Shown in pieces: positions 22,651 to 34,830 of a stretch of 64,000 nt of DNA. Position 1 is the stretch's first letter. Every line of letters starts with the position of its first letter. The translations under genes were made by a program, and so were the position numbers. Below the pieces are notes generated by a model, which had not been told where the DNA came from, ran no database searches, and saw only the letters and a program-made list of their open reading frames with translations. The stretch comes from Ehretia macrophylla (Eukaryota > Streptophyta > Magnoliopsida > Boraginales > Ehretiaceae). The DNA is taken from contig CM075771.1 of NCBI GenBank assembly GCA_037974665.1, positions 39,974,425 to 40,038,424 on the forward strand. Reading direction: 5' to 3'.

Positions 22651-23208
22651 CCTTTTCAATCTTTTTTCCTCCGGTTAGGGTTGCCAAGATACTTTATCCA
22701 CCACATTTCTATTATCGAATCCCACGGCACCTTGGGCAAGACAACTTCGCTTCACGTGGAGGCTAGGCCCGCAAACCGAGGGCGTAGGGCTCGTGACCAG
22801 GTCTCTGTCGCTCTGGTGCCCATAACTTTTGATCCGTAAGGAGTTACGCGGCGCACAGCATACCGTTGGAAAGCTCTCTGAGAGCTCTACGAACGGGGCA
22901 GCTAGCTTGCTCACTGTGCCCTTTTTGGAGTCCAAAATCAAGCATTTTCATTAGTTTCGGGCCACTTTTCTTATTAAGCTCTATTTTTCCGTCCCATATC
23001 GTATGTCGTGAGCTGTTAAAAGGATGACAACCTTACTTGTGGGACATTAGAGGGCCCTACAATTCGTCGATATCATGTCTTGCGAGGATGCTGCGTTCTT
23101 GAAATGGATGGGTTGTTGTTAATCCCATTTGGCCTTCTGAATGGGCCATGTCTCTAGGCTGGGACTGTGAACCTTTAACACAAAAAAGAATTCTACCCCT
23201 AACATGAC

Positions 23209-23327
23209 GGGTGCGATCATACCAGCACTAATGCACCGGATCCCATCAGAACTCCGAAGTTAAGCGTGCTTGGGCGAGAGTAGTACTAGGATGGGTGACC
23301 CACTGGGAAGTCCTTGTCTTGCACTCC
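23209..23327 (+). rRNA. 5S rRNA copy 26
   Basis: 119 bases. Changes: C94A, C107T, G110C, C117T. Confidence 0.93.
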
Positions 23328-23885
23328 CCTTTTCAATTTTTTTTCCTCTGGTTAGGGTTGCCAAGCTACTTTATCCACCACATTTCTATTATCGAATCCC
23401 ACGGCACCTTGGGCAAGACAACTTCGCCTAACGTGGAGGTAGGGCCCGCAAACCGAGGGCGTAGGGCTTGTGACCAGGTCTCCGTAGCTCCGGTGCCCAT
23501 AACTTATGATCCGTAAGGAGTTACGCGGTGCACATCATACTGTTGGAAAGCTCTCCGAGAGCTCTACAACGGGGGCAGCAAGCTTGCTCGCTTTACCCTT
23601 TTTGGAGCCCAAAATCGAACGTTTTCATCAGTTTCGGGCAACTTTTCTTATTAAGCTCTTTTTTTTCGTCCCGGATCGTACGTCATGAACTGTTAAAAGG
23701 ACGACAACCTTAGTCGCGGGACATTAGAGGGCCCTACAATTCATCGATATCACGTCTTGCGAGGATGCTGCGTTCTTGAAGCGGATGGGTTGTTGTTAAG
23801 CCGATTGGGCCTTCTGGATGAGCCATCTCTCTAGGCTTGGACTGTGAACCTTTAACACAAAAAGGAATTCTACCCTAAACATGAC

Positions 23886-24004
23886 GGGTGTGATCATTCC
23901 AGCACTAATCCTCCGGATCCCATCAGAACTCCAAAGTTAAGCGTGCTTGGGCGAGTGTAGTACTAGGATGGGTGACCCCCTTGGAATTCCTCATCTTGCA
24001 CCCC
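23886..24004 (+). rRNA. 5S rRNA copy 27
   Basis: 119 bases. Changes: C6T, A13T, G25C, A27T, G48A, A71T, G97T, G102T, G108A, G110C. Confidence 0.91.
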
Positions 24005-24562
24005 CCTTGTCAATTTTTTTTCCTCCGGTTAGGGTTGCCAAGATACTTTATCCACCACATTTCTATTATTGAATCCCACGGCACCTTGGAGAAGACAACT
24101 TCGCCTAACGTGGAGGTTGGGCCCGCAAACCGAGGGCGTAGGGCTTGTGACCAAGTTTCTGTCGCTCCGGTGCCCATAACTTTTGATCCGTGAGGAGTTG
24201 CGTGGCGCACAGAATACCGTTGGAAAGCTCTCCGACAGCTCTACCACGGGGGCAGCTAGCTTGCTCGCTGTGCCCTTTTTGGAGTCCAAAATTGAACGTT
24301 TACATTAGTTTCCGGCCACTTTTCTTATTAAGCTCTGCTTTTTCATCCCGGATCGTACGTCGTGAGCTGTTAAAAGGATGATAACCTTAGTCGTGGTACA
24401 TTATCAGGCCCTACAAAGCGTCGATATCATGTCTTGCGACGATGCTGTGTTCTTGAAGCGGATGGGTTGTTGTTAAGCCCATTTGGCCTTCTGAATGGGC
24501 CATCTCTCTAGGCTGGGACTGTGAACTGTTAACACGAAAAGGAATTCTACCCCCAACATGAC

Positions 24563-24681
24563 GGGTGCGATCATAACAGCACTAATACACCGGATCCCAT
24601 TAGAACTCCGAAGTTAAGCGTGCTTGTGCGAGAGTAGTACTAAGATGGGTGACCCCCTTGGAAATCCCCGTGTTCCTCCCC
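24563..24681 (+). rRNA. 5S rRNA copy 28
   Basis: 119 bases. Changes: C14A, G25A, C39T, G65T, G81A, G97T, G102A, T106C, G113C, A115T; the last two disrupt helix I. G65T and G102A, and the following spacer (TTTTTTTACCTCC, GATAATTTATCC), are shared with copy 38; copy 35 shares the gene marks. Confidence 0.9.
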
Positions 24682-25240
24682 TCTTTTCAATTTTTTTACC
24701 TCCGGTTAGGGTTGCCAAGATAATTTATCCAGCACATTTCTATAATCGAATCCCACGGCACCTTGGGCAAGACAACTTCGCTTCACGTGGAGGCTAGGCC
24801 CACAAACCGAGGGCGTAGTGCTTGTGACTAGGTCTCCGTCGCTCCGGTGCACATAACTTTTGATCCGTAAGGAGTAACACAGTGCACAGCATACCGTTGG
24901 AAAGCTCACCAAGAGCTCAAGGACGGGGGCAGCCAGCTTGCTCGCAGGGCCATTTTTTGGAGCCCAAAATCGAACATTTTCATTAGTTTCGGGCTACTTT
25001 TCTAATTTTGCTCTGTTTTTCCTTCTCGGATCGTACATCGTAAACTGTTAAAAGGATGACAACCTTAATCGCGGGACATTAGAGGGCCCTACAACGCGTC
25101 GGTATCACATCTTGCGAGGATACTACGTTGTTAAAGCAGATGGGTTGTTGTTAAGCCCATTGGGCCTTCTGAATGGGCTATCTCTCTAGGCTGGGACTCT
25201 GAACCGTTAACAAATAAAGGAATTGTGCCATCAACATGAC

Positions 25241-25359
25241 GGGTGTGATCATACCAGCACTAATGCTCTGGATCCTATAAGAACTCCGAAGTTAAGCGTG
25301 CTTGGGCGAGAGTAGTTCTAGGATGGGTGACCCCCTGGGAAGTCCTCGTGTTGCACCCC
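25241..25359 (+). rRNA. 5S rRNA copy 29 (type B)
   Basis: 119 bases. Changes: C6T, A27T, C29T, C36T, C39A, A77T. Type B upstream spacer. C39A and A77T recur in copy 31. Confidence 0.92.
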
Positions 25360-25910
25360 TCTTTTCAATTTTTTTTTCCTCTGGTTAGGGTTGCCAGGAT
25401 GCTTTATCCACCACATTTCTATTATCGAATCCCACGGCACCTTGGGCAAGACAACTTTGCTTCACGTGGAGGCTGGGCCCGCAAACCGAGGGCGTAGGGC
25501 TTGTGACCAAGTCTCTGTCACTCCGGTGCCCATAACTTTTGATCCGTAAGGAGTTACGCAGCGCACAGCATACCGTTGGAAAGCTCTCTGAGAGCTCTAC
25601 GACGAGGGCAGCTAGCTTGTTCTCTGTGCCCTTTTTGGAGCCCAAAATTTAACATTTTCATCAGTTTCGGGCCACTTTTCTTATTAAGCTCTATTTTTTC
25701 ATCCTGGATCGTACGTCATGAGCTGTTAAAAGGACGACAACCTTACTCGCGGGATATTAGAGGGCGCTCCAATGCGTCGATATCATGTCTTGCAAGGATG
25801 CTGCGTTCTTGAAGCAGATGGGTTGTTGTTAAGCCCATATGGCCTTCTGAATGGGCCATCTCTCTAGTCTGGGACTGTAACACAAAAATGAATTCTACCC
25901 CTACAATGAC

Positions 25911-26029
25911 GGGTGCGATCATACCAGCACTAATGCACCGAATCCCATCAGAACTCCGAAGTTAAGCGTGCTTGGGCGAGAGTAGTATTAGGATGGGTCA
26001 CCACCTGGGAAGTCCTCGTCTTGCACTCC
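25911..26029 (+). rRNA. 5S rRNA copy 30
   Basis: 119 bases. Changes: G31A, C78T, G89C, C93A, G110C, C117T. The spacer just before it lacks a few bases (GACTGTAACAC). Confidence 0.92.
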
Positions 26030-26586
26030 ACTTTTCAATTTTTTTTCCTCCGGTTAAGGTTGCCAAGCTACTTTATCCACCATATTTCTATTATCGAATC
26101 CCACGGCACCTTGGGCAAGACAACTTCGCTTCACGTGGAGGCTGGGCCGGCAAATCGAGGGTGTAGGGCTTGTGACTAGGTCTCCGTAGCTCTGGTGTCC
26201 ATAACTTTTGATCCGTAAGGAGTTACGCGGTACACATCATACTGTTGGAAAGCTCTCCGAGAGCCCTACAACGAGGGCAACAAGCTTGCTTGCTGTGCCC
26301 TTTTTGGAGCCTAAAATCGAACATTTTCATCAGTTTTGGGCCATTTTTGTTATTAAGCTCTGTTTTTCCGTCCCGGATCGTACGTCGTGAACTGTTAAAA
26401 GGACGACAACCTTACTCGTGGGACATTAGAGGGCCCTATAATTCGTCGATATCACGTCTTGCGAGGATGCTGCGTTCTTGAAGCGGATGGGTTGTTGTTA
26501 AGCCCATTGGACCTTCTGAATCGGCCATCTCTCTAGGCTGGGACTGTGAACCTTTAACAGAAAATGAATTGTGCCATCAACATGAC

Positions 26587-26705
26587 GGGTGCGATCATAC
26601 CAGCACTAATGCACTGGATCCTATAAGAAATCCGAAGTTAAGCGTGCTTGGGCGAGAATAGTTCTAGGATGGGTGACCCCCTGGGAAGTCCTCGTGTTGC
26701 ACCCC
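26587..26705 (+). rRNA. 5S rRNA copy 31 (type B)
   Basis: 119 bases. Changes: C29T, C36T, C39A, C44A, G72A, A77T. The immediate upstream stretch is type B but the mid-spacer before it is type A, a recombinant spacer. Confidence 0.92.
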
Positions 26706-27263
26706 CCTTTTCAATTTTTTTTCCTTCGGTTAGGGTTGCCAAGATGCTTTATCCACCACATTTCTATTATCGAATCCCACGGCACCTTGGGCAAGACAAC
26801 TTCGCTTCACGTGGAGGCTGGGCGCGCAAACCGAGGGCTTAGGGCTTGAGACCAAGTCTCTGTCGCTCCGGTGCCCATAACTTTTGATCCGTAAGGAGTT
26901 ACGCTGCGCACAGCATACTGTTGGAATGCTCTCTGAGAGCTCTACGACGGGGGCAGCTAGCTTGCTCTCTCTGCACTTTTTGGAGCCCAATATCGAACAT
27001 TTTCATCAGTTTTAGGCCACTTTTATTATTAAGCTCTGTTTTTTCATCCCGGATCGTACGTCGTGAGCTGTTAAAAGGTCGACAACCTTACTCGTGGGAC
27101 ATTAGCGGGCGCTACAATGCGTCGATATCATGTCTTGCGAGGATGCTGCGTTCTTGAAGCAGATGGGTTGTTGTTAAGTCCATTTGGCCTTCTGAATTGG
27201 CCATCTCTCTAGTCTGGGACTGTGAACCTTTAACACAAAAACGAATTCTACCCCTAACATGAC

Positions 27264-27382
27264 TGGTGCGATCATACCAACACTAATGCCCCGGATCCCA
27301 TTAGAACTCCGAAGTTAAGCGTGCTTGGGCGAGAGTAGTATTAGGATGGTTGACCCCTTGGGAAGTCCTCGTCTTGCACTCC
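27264..27382 (+). rRNA. 5S rRNA copy 32
   Basis: 119 bases. Changes: G1T, G17A, A27C, C39T, C78T, G87T, C95T, G110C, C117T. C78T, G110C and C117T link it to copy 30, two units before. Confidence 0.92.
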
Positions 27383-27941
27383 CCTTTTCAATTTTTTTTC
27401 CTCCGGTTAGGGTTGCCAAGCTACTTTATCCACCACATTTCTATTATCGAATCCTACGGCACCTTGGGCAAGACAACTTCGCTTCACGTGGAGGCTGGGC
27501 CCGTAAATCGAGGGTGTAGGGCTTGTGACCAGGTCTCCGTAGCTCCGGTGTCCATAACTTTTGATCCGTAAGGAGTTACGCGGTGCACATCATACTGTTG
27601 CAAAAGCTCTCCGAGAGCCCTACAACGGGGGCAGCAAGCTTGCTTGCTTTGCCCTTTTTGGTGCCTAAAATTGAACATTTTTATCAATTTCAGGCCACTT
27701 TTCTTATTAAGCTCTGTTTTTTCGTCTCAGATCGTACGTCGTGAACTGTTAAAAGGATAAAAACCTTACTCGCGGGACATTAGAGGGCCCTAGAATTCGT
27801 CGATATCACGTCTTGCGAGGATGGTGTGTTCTTGAAGAAGTTGGGTTGTTGTTAAGCCCATTGGGCCTTCTGAATGGGCCATCTCTCTAGGCTGGGATTG
27901 TGAACCTTTAACACAAAAAGGAATTCTACCCCTAACATGAT

Positions 27942-28060
27942 GGGTGCGATCATTCCAGCACTAATGCTCTGGATCCCATCAGAACTCCGAAGTTAAGCGT
28001 GCTTGGGCGAGAATAGTACTAGGATGGGTGACCGCCTGGGAATTCCTCGTCTTGCACCCC
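27942..28060 (+). rRNA. 5S rRNA copy 33
   Basis: 119 bases. Changes: A13T, A27T, C29T, G72A, C93G, G102T, G110C. All seven recur in copy 34, the next unit: a recent one-unit duplication or conversion. Confidence 0.92.
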
Positions 28061-28618
28061 CCTTTTCAATTTTTTTTCTTCCAGTTAGGGTTGCCAAGAT
28101 ACTTTATCCAGCACATTTCTATTATCGAATCCCACGGCACCTTGGGCTAGACAACTTCGCTTCACGTCGAGGCTGGGCCCGCAAACCGAGGGTGTAGGGA
28201 TTGTGACCAAGTCTCTGTCGCTCCGGTGGCCATAACTATTGATCTATAAGGAGTTACGCGGCGCACAGCATATTGTTGGAAAGCTCTCCAAGAGCTCTAC
28301 GACGGGGACATCAAGCTTGCTCGCTGTGCCCTTTTTGGAGGACAAAATCGAATGTTTTCATCTGTTTCGGGCCACTTTTCTTATTAAGCTCTGTTTTTTC
28401 ATCCCGGATCGTACGTCGTGAGCTTTTAAAAGGACGACAACCTTACTCGTGGGATATTAGAGGGCGGTACAATGCGTCGATATCACGTCTTGCGAGGATG
28501 CTACGTTGTTGAAGCGGACGGGTTGTTGTTAAGCCCATTGGGCCTTCTGAATGGGCCATCTCTCTAGGCTGGGATTGTGAACCTTTAACACAAAAAGGAA
28601 TTCTACCCCTAACATGAT

Positions 28619-28737
28619 GGGTGCGATCATTCCAGCACTAATGCTCTGGATCCCATCAGAACTCCGAAGTTAAGCGTGCTTGGGCGAGAATAGTACTAGG
28701 ATGGGTGACCGCCTGGGAATTTCCCGTCTTGTACCAA
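28619..28737 (+). rRNA. 5S rRNA copy 34
   Basis: 119 bases. Changes: those of copy 33 plus C104T, T106C, C114T, C118A, C119A. Helix I is damaged at 118. Confidence 0.91.
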
Positions 28738-29295
28738 CCTTTTCAATTTTTTTTCCTCCGGTTAGGGTTGCCAAGATACTTTATCCACCACATTTCTAAT
28801 ATTGAATCCCACGGCACCTGGGGCAAGACAAATTCGCTTCACGCGGAGGTTGGGCCCGCAAACCGAGGGCGTAGGGCTTGTGACCAAGTCTATGTCGCTC
28901 CGATGCCCATAACTTTTGATCCGTAAGGAGTTACGCGGCGCACAGCATACCGTTGGAAAGCTCTCTGAGAGCTCTACGACGGGGGCAGCTCGCTTGCTCA
29001 CTGTACCCTTTTTGGAGCCCAAAATCGAACATTTTCATCAGTTTCGGGCCAATTTCCTTATTAAGCTCTGTTTTTCCGTCCTGGATCGTACGTCGTGAGC
29101 TGTTAAAAGGATGACAATCCTGCTCGCGGGACATTAGAGGGCCCTACAATGCATCGATATCACGTCTTGCGATGATGCTGCGTTGTTGAAGCGGATGGGT
29201 TGTTGTTAAGCCCATTGAGCCTTCTGAATGGGCCATCTCTCTAGGCTGGGACTATGAAACGTTAACACAAAAAGGAATTCTACCCCCAACATGAC

Positions 29296-29414
29296 GGGTA
29301 CGATCATAACAGCACTAATGCACCGGATCCCATCAGAACTCCGAAGTTAAGCGTGCTTGTGCGAGATTTGTACTAGGATGGGTGACCCCCTGTGAAATCC
29401 TCGTGTTGCACCCC
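29296..29414 (+). rRNA. 5S rRNA copy 35
   Basis: 119 bases. Changes: G5A, C14A, G65T, G72T, A74T, G98T, G102A. Shares G65T and G102A with copies 28 and 38, and like them is followed by a type B unit. Confidence 0.92.
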
Positions 29415-29973
29415 TCTTTTCAATTTTTTTACCTTCGGTTAGGGTTGCCAAAATACTTTATCCACCACATTTCTATTATCGAGTCCCACGGCACCTTGGG
29501 CAAGACAACTTCGCTTCACATGGAGGTTGGGCCCGCAAACCGAGGGCGTAGGGCTTTTGACTAGGTCTCCGTCGCTCCGGTGCACATAACTTTTGATCCG
29601 TAAGGAGTAACACAGTGCACAGCATACCGTTGGAAAGCTCTCCAAGAGCCCAAGGACGGGGGCAGCCAGCTTGCTCGCAGGGCCATTTTTTGGAGCCCAA
29701 AATCGAACTTTTTCATTAATTTCGGGCTACTTTTCTAATTTTGCTCTGTTTTTCCTTCCCAGATCGTACATCGTAAGCTGTTAAAAGGACGACAACCTTA
29801 ATCGCGGGACATTAGAGGGCCCTACAACGCGTCGGTATCACATCTTGCGAAGATACTGCGTTGTTAAAGCAGATGGGTTGTTGTTAAGCCCATTGGGCCT
29901 TCTGAATGGGCTATCTCTCTAGGCTGGGACTGTGAACTGTTAACACATAAAGGAATTGTACCATCAACATGAC

Positions 29974-30092
29974 GGGTACGATCATACCAGCACTAATGCA
30001 CTGGATCCTATCAGAACTCCGAAGTTAAGCGTGCTTGGGCAAGATTAGTACTAGGATGGGTGACCCCCTGGGAAGTCCTCGTCTTGCACGCC
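29974..30092 (+). rRNA. 5S rRNA copy 36 (type B)
   Basis: 119 bases. Changes: G5A, C29T, C36T, G68A, G72T, G110C, C117G. Type B spacer before it (GTACCATCAAC variant). Confidence 0.92.
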
Positions 30093-30650
30093 CCTTTTCA
30101 ATTTTTTTTCCTCCGGTTAGGGTTGCCAAGCTACTTTATCCACCACATTTCTATTATCTAATCCCACGGCACCTTGGGCAAGACAACTTCGCTTCACGTG
30201 GAGGCTGGGCCCGCAAACCGAGGGCGTAGGGCTTGTGACCAAGTCTCTGTCGCTCTAGTGCTCACAACTTTTGATCCGTAAGGAGTTACACAGCGCACAG
30301 CATACCGTTGGAAAGCTCTCTTACAGCTCTAAGACAGGGGCAGCTAGCTTGCTTGCCGTGCCCTTTTTGGAGCCCAAAATCGAACGTTTTCATCAGTTTC
30401 GGGCCACTTTTCTTGTTAAGCTCTGTTTTTCCATCCCGGATCGTACGTCGTGAACTGTTAAAAGGACAACAACCTTACTCGCGGGTCATTAGAGGGCCCT
30501 ACAATTCGTCGATATCACGTCTTGCGAGGATGCTGTGTTCTTGAAGCGGATTGGTTGTTGTTAAACCCATTGGGCCTTCTGAATGGGCCATCTCTCTAGG
30601 CTGGGGCTGTGAACCTTTAACACAAAAAGGAATTCTACCCCCAACATGAC

Positions 30651-30769
30651 GGGTGCGATCATTCTAGTACTAATGCTCCAGATCCCATCAGAACTCCGAA
30701 GTTAACCGTGCTTGGGCGAGAGTAGTACTAGGATGGGTGACCCCCTGGGAATTCCTCGTCTTGTACCCC
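30651..30769 (+). rRNA. 5S rRNA copy 37
   Basis: 119 bases. Changes: A13T, C15T, C18T, A27T, G30A, G56C, G102T, G110C, C114T. A13T, A27T, G102T and G110C link it to copies 27 and 33. Confidence 0.92.
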
Positions 30770-31327
30770 CATTTTCAATTTCTTTTCCTCCGGTTAGGGT
30801 TGCCAATATACTTTATCCACCACATTTCTATTATCGAGTCCCACGGCACCTTGGGCAAGACAACTTCGCTTCACATGGAGGCTGGGCCCGCAAACCGAGG
30901 GCGTAGGGCTTGTGACCAAGTCTTTGTCGCTCCGGTGCCCATAACTTTTTATCCGTAAGGACTTACACGGCGCACAGCATACCGTTGGAAAGCTCTCTGA
31001 GAGCTCTACGACAGCGGTAGATAGCTTGCTCGCTGTGACCTTTTTGGAGTCCAAAATTGAACATTTTCATCAGTTTCGGGCCACTTTCCTTGTTAAACTC
31101 TGCTTTTCCGTCCCGGATCGTACGTCGTGAACTGTTAAAAGGACGACAACCTTACTCGCGGGTCATTAGAGGGCCCTACAATTCATCGATATCACGTCTT
31201 GCGAGGATGCTGTGTTGTTGAAGCGGATGGGTTGTTGTTAAGCCCATTGGGCCTACTGAATGGGCCATCTCTCCAGACTGGGACTGTGAACCGTTAACAC
31301 AAAAAGGAATTCTACCCCTAACATGAC

Positions 31328-31446
31328 GGGTGCGATCATACCAGCACTAATGCACCGGATCCCATCAGAACTCCGAAGTTAAGCGTGCTTGTGCGAGAGT
31401 AGTACTAGGATGGGTGACCCCCTGGGAAATCCTCGTGTTGCACCCC
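31328..31446 (+). rRNA. 5S rRNA copy 38
   Basis: 119 bases. Only G65T and G102A: the copy closest to consensus in the window. G65T is in the A-box region, so activity is uncertain. Confidence 0.94.
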
Positions 31447-32005
31447 TCTTTTCAATTTTTTTACCTCCGGTTAGGGTTGCCAAGATAATTTATCCACCAC
31501 ATTTCTATAATCGAATCCCACGGCACCTTGGGCAAGATAACTTCGCTTCACGTGGAGGCTGGGCCCGCAAACCGGGTGTGTAGGGCTTGTGACCAGGTCT
31601 TCGTCAATCCGGTGCCTAGAACTTTTGATCCGTAAGGAGTAACACGGTGCACAGCATACCGTTGGAAAGCTCTCCAAGAGCTCAAGGACGGGGGCATCCA
31701 GCTTGCTCTCAGGGCCATTTTTTGGAGCCCAAAACCGAACGTTTTCATTAGTTTCGGGCTACTTTTCTAATTTTACTCTGTTTTTCCTTCCCGGATCGTA
31801 CATCGTGAGCTGTTAAAAGGACGACAACCTAACTCGCGGGATATTAGAGGGCCTTACGACACATGGATATCACGTCTTGTAAGAATACAGTGTTGTTCAA
31901 GCAGATGGGTTGTTGTTAAGCCCATTGGGCCTTCTGAATGGGCTATCTCTCTAGGCTGGGACTGTGAACCGTTAACACATAAAGGAATTGTGCCATCAAC
32001 ATTAC

Positions 32006-32124
32006 GGGTACGATCATACCAGCACTAATGCACTGGATCCTATCAGAACTCCGAAGTTAAGCGTGCTTGGGCGAGAATAGAACTAGGATGTGTGACCCCC
32101 TGGGAAGTCCTCGTGTTGCACCCC
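32006..32124 (+). rRNA. 5S rRNA copy 39 (type B)
   Basis: 119 bases. Changes: G5A, C29T, C36T, G72A, T76A, G86T. Type B upstream spacer. Confidence 0.92.
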
Positions 32125-32680
32125 CATTTTCAATTTTTTTTCCTCTAGTTAGGGTTGCCAAGATGCTTTATCCACCTCATTTCTATTATCGAATCCCACG
32201 GCACCTTGGGCAAGACAACTTCGCTTCATGTGGAGGCTGGGCCCGTAAATCGAGGGCGTAGGGCTTGTGACCAAGTCTCCGTCGCTCTGGTGCCCATAAC
32301 TTTTGATTGGTAAGGAGTTACGCGGCGCACAGCATACCGTTGGAAAGCTCTCTAAGAGCTCTACAACAGGGGTATGTAGCTTGCTCGCGGTGCCCTTTTT
32401 AGAGCCAAAATCGAACATTTTCATCAATTTCGGGCTACTTTTCTTATTAAGCTCTGTTTTTCCGTCCCAGATCGCACGTCGTGAGCTGTTAAAAGGATGA
32501 CAACCTTACTCGCGGGACTTAGAGGGCACTACAATGCGTCGAAATCATGTCTTGCGAGGATGCTGCGTTGTTGAAGCGGATGGGTTGTTGTTAAGCCCAT
32601 TGGGTTTTCTGAATGGGCCATCTCTCTAGGCTGGGACTGTGAACCTTTAACACAAAAAGGAATTCTACCCCCAACATGAT

Positions 32681-32799
32681 GGGTGCAATCATACCAGCAC
32701 TAATGCACCGGATCCCATCAGAAATCCGAAGTTAAGCGTGCTTGGGAGAGAATAGTACTAGGATGGGTGACCCCCTGGGATGTCCTCGTGTTGCACCCC
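32681..32799 (+). rRNA. 5S rRNA copy 40
   Basis: 119 bases. Changes: G7A, C44A, C67A, G72A, A101T. The spacer after it, at about 33060-33170, is nearly identical to 27645-27755, eight units back. Confidence 0.92.
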
Positions 32800-33356
32800 C
32801 CTTTTCAATTTTTTTTCCTCCGGTTAGGGTTGCCAAGATACTTTATCCACCACATTTCTATTATCGAATCCCACGACACCTTAGGCAAGACAACTTCACT
32901 TCACATGGAGGCTGGGCCCGCAAATTAAGGGCGTGGGGCATGTGACCAAGTCTACGTCGCTCCGGTACCCATAACTTTTGATCCGTAAGGAGTTACGCAG
33001 CGCACAACATACCGTTGGAAAGCTCTCCGAGAGCTCCACGATTGGGTTAGCAAGCTTGCTTGCTTTGCCCTTTTTGGTGCCTAAAATTGAACATTTTTAT
33101 CAATTTCAGGCCACTTTTCTTATTAAGCTCTGTTTTTTCGTCTCAGATCGTACGTCGTGAACTGTTAAAAGGACGACAACCTTATTCTAGGGACATTAGA
33201 GGGCCCTACAATGTGCCGATGTCACGTCTTGTGAGGATGCTACGTTGTTGAAGCGGATGGGTTGTTGTTAAGCCCATTGGGCCTTCTGAATGGCTATCTC
33301 TCTAGGCTGGGTCTGTGAACCTTTAACACAAAAATGAATTCTACCTCCAACATGAC

Positions 33357-33475
33357 GGGTGCGATCATACCAGCACTAATGCACCGGATCCCATCAGAAC
33401 TACGAAGTTAAGCGTGCTTGGGCGAGAGTAGTACTAGGATGGGTGACCCCCGGGGAAGTCCTCGTGTTGCACTCC
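33357..33475 (+). rRNA. 5S rRNA copy 41
   Basis: 119 bases. Changes: C46A, T96G, C117T. T96G, C117T and the spacer variant ATTGTCGAATCCTAAGG are shared with copy 43, two units on. Confidence 0.93.
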
Positions 33476-34032
33476 CCTTTTCTATTTTTTTCCTCCGGTT
33501 AGGGTTGCCAAGCTACTTTATCCACCACATTTCTATTGTCGAATCCTAAGGCACCTTGGGCAAGACAACTTCGCTTCACGTGGTGGCTGGGCCCGCAAAC
33601 TAAGGGCGTAGTGCTTGTGACCAAGTCTCAGTCGCTCCGGTGCCCATAACTTTTGATCAGTAAGGAGTTACGCGGCGCACAGCATACCGTTAGAAAGCTC
33701 TCTGAGAGCTCTACGACGGGGGCAGCTAGCTTGCTCGCTGTGCCCTTTTTGGTGCCCAAAATCGTACGTTTTCATCAGTTTCGGGCCACTTTTCTTATTA
33801 AGCTCTGTTTTTTTGTCCCGGATCGTACGTCGTGAGCTGTTAAAAGGATGACAATTTTACTCGAGGGACATTAGAGGGCCCTACAATGCGTCAATATCAC
33901 GTCTTGCGAGGATGATGCGTTGTTGAAGCAGATGGGTTGTTGTTAAGCCCATTGGGCCTTCTCAATGGGCTATCTCTCCAGGCTGGGACTATGAACCGTT
34001 AACACAAAAAGGAATTCTACCCCCAACATGAC

Positions 34033-34151
34033 GGGTGCGATCATAATAGCACTAATGCACCGGATCCCATCAGAACTCCGAAGTTAAGCGTGCTTGGGCG
34101 AGAGTATTACAAGTATGGGTGACCCCCTGGGAAGTCCTCGTGTTGCACCCC
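34033..34151 (+). rRNA. 5S rRNA copy 42
   Basis: 119 bases. Changes: C14A, C15T, G75T, T79A, G82T. Confidence 0.92.
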
Positions 34152-34711
34152 CCTTTTCAATTTTTTTTTCCACCGGTTATGGTTGCCAAGATACTTTATC
34201 CACCACATTTCTATAATCTAATCCCACGGCACCTTGTGCAAGACAACTTCACATCACGTGGAGGCTAGGGCAGCAAACCGAGGGCGAAGGGCTTGTGACC
34301 AGGTCTCCGTCACTCCGGTGCCCATAACTTTTGATCCGTAAGGAGTTACGCGGCGCACAAAATACTATTGGAAAGCTCTGCGAGAGCTCTACGACAGGGG
34401 CAGCTAGTTTGCTCGCTCTGCCCTTTTTTGGAGCCCAAAATCGAACGTTTTCATCAGTTTCGGGCCGCTTTTCTAATTTAGCTCTATTTTTCCGTCCCGG
34501 ATCGTACGTCATAAGCTGTTAAAAGGACGACATCCTTACTCACGGGACATTAGAGGGCCCTACAATGCATCGATGTCATGTCTTGTGAGGATGCTACGTT
34601 GTTGAAGCAGATGGGTTGTTGTTAAGCCCGTTGGGCCTTCTGAATGGGCCAGTCCCCTAGGCTGGGACTGTGAACCGTTAACACCAAAAGGAATTTTACC
34701 CCCAACATGAC

Positions 34712-34830
34712 GGGTGCGATCATACCAGCACTAATGCACCGGATCCCATCAGAACTCCGAAGTTAAGCGTGCTTGGGCGAGAGTAGTACTAGGATGGGTG
34801 ACCCCCGGGGAACTCCTCGTGTTGCACTCC
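34712..34830 (+). rRNA. 5S rRNA copy 43
   Basis: 119 bases. Changes: T96G, G102C, C117T. See copy 41. Confidence 0.93.
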
